From: Chryseobacterium sp. UBA6632
GTDB taxonomy: Bacteria > Bacteroidota > Bacteroidia > Flavobacteriales > Weeksellaceae
Reading direction: 5' to 3'
Length of the DNA: 6,665 nt
Assembly (NCBI GenBank): GCA_002455915.1
Contig: DKLU01000282.1
Span: 1,327-7,991, forward strand
The notes under the pieces are model-generated. The model made no database searches and was not told where the DNA came from. It saw nothing but the letters and a program-made list of their open reading frames with translations. Made by a program: the position numbers and the translations under genes. How positions within the stretch are numbered: position 1 is the first letter of the stretch; every line of letters starts with the position of its first letter. Of the stretch, positions 1 to 4,788 are shown piece after piece.

Positions 1-441
1 CGCTCTTCCGAAGAGCTTCGAAATTGGCTGGAAGATATCGAAGAATATTTAAACAGTTTAAAGGAAATTCATTTGTTGGAAACCAGGCTTCTTGATGAAA
101 AAAATGACAAGGAAGTCAGCATGAAAATTGCAAAAGTACCGTCTCAGGTTCTGACTTTTCAATTATTTGAGCAGGGGAAAACCATTGCTGAAATTGCCTT
201 GGAAAGAGGTTTGGTAAAAGAAACTGTGATTGGTCACTTGGCGAAATTTGCCGAACAAGGCCTGCTGGATATTTCCAGAGTGATTACTTCTGATAAGATT
301 AAAACTTTTGAAGAAGTTTTCCACAGAGATCCTAAAGAGACGTTAACAGAATGGAAAAATGTACTGCCTAGTGATTTTGAATTTAATGAAATCAGAATTT
401 TGATTAATCATTTTAATTATCAAAAGGAGAAAGGGAAATGA
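1..441 (+). CDS. C-terminal fragment of a protein with a helicase-associated HTH domain (5' end outside window)
   Basis: The reading frame is open from base 1, so this is the last 146 residues of a longer protein; the TTG at 73 is not a convincing start. Residues about 50-94 of the visible part form a helix-turn-helix of the kind found at the C-terminus of some Bacteroidota DNA helicases (HTH_40 type): a VLTFQLFEQGKTIAEIA helix, then LERGLVKETVIGHL and GLLDISRVI. The chain ends with EFNEIRILINHF, which resembles the closing helix of that domain. The preceding segment is charged and probably helical. In flavobacteria such a tail usually belongs to a Pif1/RecD-like or RecQ-like helicase of about 700 residues, where it probably helps bind DNA. 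The motor domains are not in view, so the helicase identity is inference. It converges on the next gene and ends at a shared terminator. Confidence 0.75.
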   Translation, partial: RSSEELRNWLEDIEEYLNSLKEIHLLETRLLDEKNDKEVSMKIAKVPSQVLTFQLFEQGKTIAEIALERGLVKETVIGHLAKFAEQGLLDISRVITSDKIKTFEEVFHRDPKETLTEWKNVLPSDFEFNEIRILINHFNYQKEKGK

Positions 442-447
442 AATATA

Positions 448-477
448 AAAGGGATTCGGTAAAAACTGAATCCTTTT
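448..477. terminator. Bidirectional hairpin terminator between convergent genes
   Basis: The left arm at 448-460 pairs with the right arm at 465-477 as a 13-bp stem around an AAAA loop; two of the pairs are G-T wobbles on the plus strand. The arms carry A-rich and T-rich ends, so either strand shows a stem followed by T residues. It lies 6 bp after the stop of the upstream plus-strand gene and 4 bp beyond the stop of the minus-strand gene, so it can serve both. Confidence 0.75.
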
Positions 478-481
478 CTAT

Positions 482-928
482 TTAAATGCTGCTTAACTTT
501 CTTTTGTTATTATCCCAATACATAGCAGATCGGCTATCATTCATCAATTCTACTTCTGTATTTTCAATATCATTGAACCTACTTTTATCAGTTTTAGAAA
601 ATTCAATTACTGTAAAATATTTTTCATCCAAATAATTAAAATCTACAAGTTTAAAATATTCATCAATAGAATTTCTGTCAATCATAATTTTTCCGCCTCC
701 GCACCAATGTCTATCCTGTCGATTTTTCTTTACACCAGAAACCCAATATTCTTCACCAGTTTCGATATCGAAATGATTTCCATAAGTTCCGGGATTTTTA
801 AGTTTTTTCAAAGCTTTTCCGTTAAAGTAAACAGTTTGCCCAGACTTTGAAAATTCTACAAAACCAATCCAAGCTGGTCCCGTGTGACCTTCAGATTTGT
901 TTTCGATGTACATTATTTTTGATTTCAT
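482..928 (-). CDS. Conserved small protein of unknown function
   Basis: A 148-residue protein with no signal peptide or membrane segment, so probably cytoplasmic. I do not recognise a characterised domain. The first half looks well ordered and conserved: GHTGPAWIGFVEFSKSG at 14-30, YFNGKALKKL at 34-43, and YWVSGVKKNRQDRHW followed by CGGGKI at 61-81, giving a mainly beta-strand pattern with many aromatic residues. The last third is polar and variable-looking. I recall similar flavobacterial proteins being labelled 1-deoxy-D-xylulose-5-phosphate synthase in databases. That label is not supported here: the protein is far too short and has no thiamine-diphosphate motif. The ATG at 926-928 is the first in frame and is preceded by an AT-rich leader without a Shine-Dalgarno site. 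It stands alone, convergent with the gene on its 3' side. Confidence 0.85.
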   Translation of the reverse strand: MKSKIMYIENKSEGHTGPAWIGFVEFSKSGQTVYFNGKALKKLKNPGTYGNHFDIETGEEYWVSGVKKNRQDRHWCGGGKIMIDRNSIDEYFKLVDFNYLDEKYFTVIEFSKTDKSRFNDIENTEVELMNDSRSAMYWDNNKRKLSSI

Positions 929-966
929 GGTTTTAAATTTGATTGTAATATTAGTGATTATAAATT

Positions 967-997
967 AAAAAAAAATCCGGCTAAAAAATCCGAATCC
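967..997 (-). terminator. Rho-independent terminator after the decayed gene
   Basis: Read on the minus strand, the arm GGATTCGG (990-997) pairs with CCGGATTT (973-980), with three G-T wobbles, around a 9-base loop. A run of T residues (the plus-strand A run 967-975) follows. It lies about 40 bp beyond the stop of the decayed minus-strand gene and about 40 bp upstream of the start of the next minus-strand gene, so it separates the two. Confidence 0.55.
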
Positions 998-1037
998 TTA
1001 CTTAGCATTACATCAAAGATTTTATCATTTAATTGCT

Positions 1038-1367
1038 TTACAATGATAATCCATATTCAGGTTTGGGAAACTCTCCGGCAGTTTTATAACGGGTAGAGGC
1101 AGTTTTATGATACCATGCACCTAGCCCTGAAATCATTAAGATCATATTGTGTACAAAGCGCTCGATGTTTTTTTGCTCTGATCCGAAGTCAGGTAAATTA
1201 TTTTGTAATTCTACAAATTCTTTTACATGATCATTGTGGTCCAGTATTCAAAATAATCATTATTGGCGTTGGGGAAAAATTTCTGATAGTTTTTTCCTGA
1301 ATTAGGCAATCCATCCTATCAATTACAAAAAGTAACTAATGCAGATTTTATGTTTTAAATTTGTCAT
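1038..1367 (-). pseudogene. Decayed gene for an unknown protein of about 105 residues, at least two frameshifts
   Basis: Conceptual translation of the minus strand gives protein-like sequence spread over three frames. The C-terminal part, 1247 down to the TAA at 1038-1040, contains DHVKEFVELQNNLPDFGSEQ, then KNIERFVHNMILMISGLGAW, then YHKTASTRYKTAGEFPKPEY and a final GLSL. It has no start codon before an in-frame TGA at 1248-1250. The preceding segment, 1315 to about 1241, reads DGLPNSGKNYQKFFPNANN followed by DYFEYW, in another frame bounded by stops. A possible start is the ATG at 1365-1367, reading MTNLKHKICISYF in a third frame. The breaks fall near 1316-1327 and 1235-1241. I do not recognise the family. 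The composition looks like a soluble protein and the terminator at 967-997 is retained. The alternative to decay is sequencing error, but two separate indels make that less likely. Confidence 0.7.
1356..1363 (+). promoter_or_regulatory. Possible -7 promoter element (TAAATTTG) for the oxidoreductase gene
   Basis: TAAATTTG matches the Bacteroidota -7 consensus TAnnTTTG in full and lies 85 bp before the ATG of the downstream gene. No TTG-type -33 element is visible at the expected spacing, and an identical octamer occurs at 934-941 where no plus-strand gene begins. In such AT-rich DNA this could be chance. Confidence 0.25.
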
Positions 1368-1448
1368 GATTTTAAACCTAAATTAAAATAATATGAAATC
1401 GATAAGGAAGATGAAAAATTTTCTTTATTAAAAATTAAATATCTCGAT

Positions 1449-2453
1449 ATGAAAAATTTTGAAATATCGGTGCTTGATCTTGCGCCTGTAAAACAGGATA
1501 AGACGATTCACGATACTTTTCAGGACAGTTTATCTTTGGCAAACCATACTGAAAATTTAGACTATAAAAGATTCTGGCTTGCCGAACATCACAATATGGA
1601 AAGCATTGCCAGCTCTGCAACTTCAGTTCTGATTGGTTTTATCGCCAACGGAACAAAAAAAATAAGAGTAGGATCTGGGGGAATTATGCTTCCGAATCAT
1701 AGTTCACTGGTTATTGCTGAACAATTCGGGACGCTGGAGTCTCTTTTTCCAGGAAGAATAGACCTCGGTTTGGGAAGAGCTCCCGGTACGGATGGTTTAA
1801 CGGCTCAGGCATTGGGAAGAAATCCTGCAATTATCAACCAGCAATTTCCGAGACAGATTTTAGAATTACAAAAATATTTTTCAAAAGACAATCGTGACGC
1901 ATTGGTTCGTGCGATTCCGGGAGAGGGATTGGATATTCCGTTGTATATTTTAGGTTCAAGCACAGACAGTGCTTTTTTAGCTGCTGAATTGGGGCTTTCG
2001 TATGCTTTCGCGGGACATTTTGCACCTGAACAAATGGAAATGGCTTTCAATATTTACAGGCAGAATTTTGAACCTTCAAAATATTTAAACGAACCTTATA
2101 TCATCGCTTGCGTTAACGGGATTGCAGCAGAAACTTCGGAAGAAGCACATAAAATGTCGACCACTTTATTCCAAGCATTTATCAATATTGTCAGAAACGA
2201 TAGAAAACCTTTTGCACCGCCGGTTGATGATATGGATGAAATCTGGTCTGCAATGGAAAAATCAATGGTTTTACAGAAGTTAAAATATACATTAATTGGA
2301 GATCAAACTGAAATTGAAGAAAAGCTGAAAAGTTTTCAGGAGAAATTCAATGTTGATGAATTAATGATTAATTCTCACATTTACGATCATGATAAAAGAT
2401 TAGCATCTTATGATATTTTCAGAAATGCTAAAAACTCAATATTCAAAGCATAA
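1449..2453 (+). CDS. LLM-class flavin-dependent oxidoreductase (luciferase-like monooxygenase)
   Basis: A 334-residue single-domain TIM-barrel protein of the bacterial luciferase-like family, of usual length. It closely resembles the single-chain 'luciferase family oxidoreductase group 1' proteins such as E. coli YhbW. Diagnostic stretches are SVLDLAPV at 7-14, FWLAEHHN at 42-49, RVGSGGIMLPNHSSLVIAEQ at 73-92, GRIDLGLGRAPGTD at 102-115 and YILGSSTDSAFLAAELGL at 166-183. Known members use reduced FMN, usually supplied by a separate reductase, to oxidise a small organic substrate. The substrate here cannot be read from the sequence. There is no signal peptide, so it should be cytoplasmic. The ATG at 1449 follows an AT-rich leader without a Shine-Dalgarno site, and the N-terminus aligns with the family's first beta strand. 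It is followed on the same strand, 58 bp later, by the riboflavin gene. The family call is secure and the physiological role unknown. Confidence 0.92.
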   Translation: MKNFEISVLDLAPVKQDKTIHDTFQDSLSLANHTENLDYKRFWLAEHHNMESIASSATSVLIGFIANGTKKIRVGSGGIMLPNHSSLVIAEQFGTLESLFPGRIDLGLGRAPGTDGLTAQALGRNPAIINQQFPRQILELQKYFSKDNRDALVRAIPGEGLDIPLYILGSSTDSAFLAAELGLSYAFAGHFAPEQMEMAFNIYRQNFEPSKYLNEPYIIACVNGIAAETSEEAHKMSTTLFQAFINIVRNDRKPFAPPVDDMDEIWSAMEKSMVLQKLKYTLIGDQTEIEEKLKSFQEKFNVDELMINSHIYDHDKRLASYDIFRNAKNSIFKA

Positions 2454-2459
2454 GATTAA

Positions 2460-2491
2460 TTGGAAGATGCCTTTTTTTATGAGTATCTTTA
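2460..2491 (+). promoter_or_regulatory. Bacteroidota-type promoter of the ribB gene
   Basis: TATCTTTA at 2484-2491 matches the -7 consensus TAnnTTTG at all but the last base. A TTG at 2460-2462 sits 21 bp upstream, within the expected spacing for the -33 element. Transcription would begin about 15 bp before the ATG at 2512, leaving too little leader for an FMN riboswitch, and none is visible. Confidence 0.6.
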
Positions 2492-2511
2492 CGCAAATTT
2501 AAAAAGTAAAA

Positions 2512-3633
2512 ATGTCTGATATTAAATTAAATACTATTCCAGAGGCTATTGAAGACCTTAAAAATGGTAAAATAATCATAGTAGTGGATGATGAGGACAG
2601 AGAAAACGAAGGTGATTTTCTTTGTGCTGCAGAACTTACAACACCGGAAATCATCAATTTCATGGCGCTTCACGGAAGAGGACTTATCTGTATGCCGCTT
2701 CCTGAAAAAAGATGTGATGAGTTGGGATTGGAAGTAATGGTAAGCAGAAGTAGCGATCCGAAAGAAACTGCTTTCACGGTATCGGTTGACCTTTTGGGGA
2801 ATGGAACTTCTACAGGAATTTCTGCTGGTGACAGAGCGAAAACAATTTTGGCTTTGATGGATGAAAAATCTAAACCGACAGATTTCATGAGACCTGGTCA
2901 TATTTTTCCGCTTCGTGCAAAAAAAGGTGGCGTTTTGAAAAGAGCGGGACATACAGAAGCTGCCATTGACCTTACTTGCCTTGCAGGTTTGAAGGAAGGT
3001 GGAGTGATCTGCGAAATTATGAATGAAGACGGTTCTATGTCTCGTTTGCCAGATTTGCAGGTGCTTGCTCAAAAACATGATATGAAAATTGTTTCTATTG
3101 AAGATTTAATTCATTATCAGCTTAAAAAAGGAAACTTGATCGAAAGATTAGAGGAAAGAAAAGTAAAAACTGCGTATGGCGATTTCGATTTCTTTGCTTT
3201 CAGAGAAACTTCTAACGACCAGATTCACTTTGCTTTAACAAAAGGAACTTGGACGGTTGATGAGCCTGTTTTGGTGAGAGTTCAGTCTTCTGATTCTTAT
3301 TTCGATGTGTTGACTAGATTAAATAATGGCGAAAAACCTTTATTGGAAAAAGTGACCAACATGGTAAATGAAGCTGGAAAAGGAGCAATTATTTTTATTA
3401 ATAATGTTTCAAATTCTGAAAATACATTGAGAAAATTGCAACAGTTCATCAATTATCAGGATGGTCAGGAGCAACATCCTACGTTAGCTTTCAATTACAG
3501 AGATTACGGAATCGGGACACAGATTTTAAAGAATCTTGGAATTAATAAGTTTAAAGTTATCACTCAAAATCCTAATATTAAACCTCAGGTTGGAGGATAT
3601 GATGTTGAGGTGACGGAGTTGGTGCAATTATAA
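2512..3633 (+). CDS. ribB: 3,4-dihydroxy-2-butanone 4-phosphate synthase with a degenerate GTP cyclohydrolase II-like C-terminal domain
   Basis: A 373-residue protein with the RibB-RibA fusion layout. The N-terminal domain (about 1-205) makes the four-carbon riboflavin precursor from ribulose 5-phosphate. It keeps the family motifs: [10 protein letters not shown] at 26-35 (acidic metal-binding loop), HGRGLIC at 54-60, [11 protein letters not shown] at 102-112, RPGHIFPL at 127-134, HTEAAIDL at 147-154 and [12 protein letters not shown] at 167-178. The C-terminal half (about 217-373) has the RibA fold pattern, including PVLVRV at 252-257 and [10 protein letters not shown] at 330-339. It contains no cysteine: the usual zinc-binding HSECLTGD...RCDC segment is replaced by [15 protein letters not shown], and the catalytic EGRGIG segment by NNVSNSEN. 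It should therefore have no GTP cyclohydrolase II activity, as in the RibBX proteins known from Proteobacteria, and a separate ribA is expected elsewhere. It has its own promoter and a cytoplasmic location. Confidence 0.93.
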   Translation: MSDIKLNTIPEAIEDLKNGKIIIVVDDEDRENEGDFLCAAELTTPEIINFMALHGRGLICMPLPEKRCDELGLEVMVSRSSDPKETAFTVSVDLLGNGTSTGISAGDRAKTILALMDEKSKPTDFMRPGHIFPLRAKKGGVLKRAGHTEAAIDLTCLAGLKEGGVICEIMNEDGSMSRLPDLQVLAQKHDMKIVSIEDLIHYQLKKGNLIERLEERKVKTAYGDFDFFAFRETSNDQIHFALTKGTWTVDEPVLVRVQSSDSYFDVLTRLNNGEKPLLEKVTNMVNEAGKGAIIFINNVSNSENTLRKLQQFINYQDGQEQHPTLAFNYRDYGIGTQILKNLGINKFKVITQNPNIKPQVGGYDVEVTELVQL

Positions 3634-3636
3634 AAA

Positions 3637-3729
3637 GTGAATAATCAATGGTGAATTAACTTCGTTGTCAATGTTTTTGATACGTTTTTAGATTCACTTG
3701 CGGAGCAAAATTGACAATTCACAATTGAC
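3637..3729. repeat. 93-bp intergenic element with inverted arrays of 7-bp units
   Basis: The left end holds three consecutive heptamers, GTGAATA, ATCAATG and GTGAATT (3637-3657). The right end on the plus strand holds AATTGAC, AATTCAC and AATTGAC (3709-3729), which on the minus strand read GTCAATT, GTGAATT, GTCAATT. The two 21-bp ends are therefore imperfect inverted copies (15 of 21 positions agree). A small TTGC-GGA-GCAA palindrome lies inside near 3698-3708. The element starts 3 bp after the ribB stop and encodes nothing visible. It looks like a short dispersed repeat or MITE-like sequence, but no second copy is in the window. Confidence 0.5.
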
Positions 3730-3738
3730 TTAAAATAA

Positions 3739-3768
3739 AAAAATGGCTTGATTTCTCAGGCCATTTTT
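3739..3768. terminator. Bidirectional hairpin terminator overlapping the 3' end of fmt
   Basis: The left arm 3739-3751 pairs with the right arm 3756-3768 as a 13-bp stem (one G-T wobble) around a TTTC loop, with A-rich and T-rich ends on both strands. The right arm contains the fmt stop codon (3756-3758) and its last codons. It can stop transcription of ribB from the left and fmt from the right. Confidence 0.8.
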
Positions 3769-4703
3769 ATTTCATCGAAATTTCTGAAACCATTCAAAAA
3801 ATCTTTGATATACATTCTTTTCTTTCCTTCCAATTGTAATTCTAAAGGAAAATAAAAACCATCTTGAGTGTAAATTTTAAAATCATTTTTAGAAATTTCT
3901 AAACTTCCGATTTCTTTTCCGTGGTTTAAAATTTCAAATTTTCCGCCAAATATCTTTAATCCTTTTTCCTCTTCACCAATTTTTAAGGTTGTAAAAGCAG
4001 CAGGATAAGGTGACATTCCTAAAATAAACTGGTGAACTTCTTTTGAAGCTTTCGTCCAGTCGATTCTTGTGTCTTCTTTAAAGATTTTATAAGCATTTTT
4101 TGGATGTTCAACTTCTGGCTGAGGTTTTTCAGCGATTGAGTTTTCAGCTAATCCATCCAATGTTTTTACCACTAATTTTGAACCCATTTCCATTAATCTG
4201 TCGTGAAGATGACCTGCATTTTCGTCCTCTAATACGGGGATTTCTTCCTGCAATAAAATATTTCCTTCATCAATTTTTTCATTAATAAAGAAAGTGGTAG
4301 CTCCTGTTTTTTCTTCACCATTAATCACAGCATAGTTAATAGGGGCAGCACCTCTGTAATCCGGAAGTAAAGAAGCATGAAGATTGAAAGTTCCCATTTT
4401 TGGCATTTCAAACAATACTTTAGGCATCATTCTGAAAGCAACAACTACGAAAACATCAGCTTCTAGTTTTCTCAATTCTTCTAAAAATTCAGGATTTCTC
4501 AATTTTTCAGGTTGAAAAACAGGAAGGTTATTTTCTGCTGCAAAAACTTTTACAGGAGATTGATTGATTTTTTGTCCGCGCCCACTCGCTTTATCCGCAA
4601 CGGTTACAACGCCAACAACTTCGTGATTCGACTGATGAATGGCTTCCAGTGAAGTTTTTGCAAACTCCGGAGTACCTAAAAATACGACTTTTAATGATTT
4701 CAT
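3756..4703 (-). CDS. fmt: Methionyl-tRNA formyltransferase
   Basis: A 315-residue protein of normal family length. It transfers a formyl group from 10-formyltetrahydrofolate to the methionine on initiator tRNA in the cytoplasm, so that translation can start with formyl-methionine. The N-terminal Rossmann-type catalytic domain begins with VVFLGTPEFA at 6-15 and has the ADKASGRGQK loop at 36-45. The active-site region is NLHASLLPDYRGAAPI at 107-122, with the catalytic triad visible as Asn107, His109 and Asp145 (in INEKIDEGNI, 140-149). The C-terminal part from about residue 205 corresponds to the tRNA-binding OB-fold domain. The ATG at 4701-4703 lies just after a strong promoter motif and fits the family N-terminus. 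It lies downstream of recQ on the same strand with a 79-bp gap and converges with ribB. Nothing looks damaged. Confidence 0.97.
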   Translation of the reverse strand: MKSLKVVFLGTPEFAKTSLEAIHQSNHEVVGVVTVADKASGRGQKINQSPVKVFAAENNLPVFQPEKLRNPEFLEELRKLEADVFVVVAFRMMPKVLFEMPKMGTFNLHASLLPDYRGAAPINYAVINGEEKTGATTFFINEKIDEGNILLQEEIPVLEDENAGHLHDRLMEMGSKLVVKTLDGLAENSIAEKPQPEVEHPKNAYKIFKEDTRIDWTKASKEVHQFILGMSPYPAAFTTLKIGEEEKGLKIFGGKFEILNHGKEIGSLEISKNDFKIYTQDGFYFPLELQLEGKKRMYIKDFLNGFRNFDEIKMA

Positions 4704-4707
4704 GGTG

Positions 4708-4715
4708 CAAAGATA
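4708..4715 (-). promoter_or_regulatory. Promoter -7 element of fmt, four bases before the ATG
   Basis: On the minus strand the sequence is TATCTTTG followed by CACC and the ATG. This is a perfect TAnnTTTG match. Because this element normally lies about 5 bases before the transcription start, the transcript should begin at or next to the ATG. No clear TTG -33 element is present; the corresponding region is T-rich. Confidence 0.6.
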
Positions 4716-4760
4716 AGGTCTTTATGAACGGTTTAAAAACTAAAAAGATTTAAATGATAA

Positions 4761-4788
4761 CTTATTACCAATTACTCATTACTTATGC
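4761..4788. repeat. Short heptad-periodic tract across the recQ stop codon
   Basis: Four successive 7-base units can be read on the plus strand: CTTATTA, CCAATTA, CTCATTA and CTTATGC. The tract covers the recQ stop codon at 4783-4785 and extends into the spacer before fmt. The unit length matches that in the element at 3637-3729, although the unit sequence differs. With so few units in AT-rich DNA, chance is possible. Confidence 0.35.

Noticed and set aside
934..941. TAAATTTG octamer as a plus-strand promoter
   Set aside because: It points into the decayed minus-strand gene region with no plus-strand gene for about 500 bp and has no -33 element; probably chance in AT-rich DNA.
1115..1300. 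61-codon plus-strand open frame in the oxidoreductase upstream region
   Set aside because: It is antisense to the decayed minus-strand gene, whose translation is much more protein-like; no promoter or conserved motif supports it.
1805..2050. Two overlapping minus-strand open frames opposite the oxidoreductase gene
   Set aside because: Antisense shadows of a well-supported gene, with no recognisable motifs.
2444..2478. Possible terminator after the oxidoreductase gene (GCAT...ATGC then a T run)
   Set aside because: The stem is only four pairs plus a bulged A-T extension around a long loop, and it overlaps the proposed ribB -33 element; too weak to list.
2454..2511. FMN riboswitch upstream of ribB
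   Set aside because: Only 58 bases separate the genes and the predicted leader is about 15 bases; there is no room for the conserved structure and no matching sequence.
2527..3078. 183-codon minus-strand open frame opposite ribB
   Set aside because: It lies wholly antisense to the conserved RibB domain, and its translation is rich in Ser, Phe, Arg and His without domain character: a shadow of the true frame.
4100..4285. 61-codon plus-strand open frame inside fmt
   Set aside because: Antisense to the conserved fmt reading frame; no independent support.
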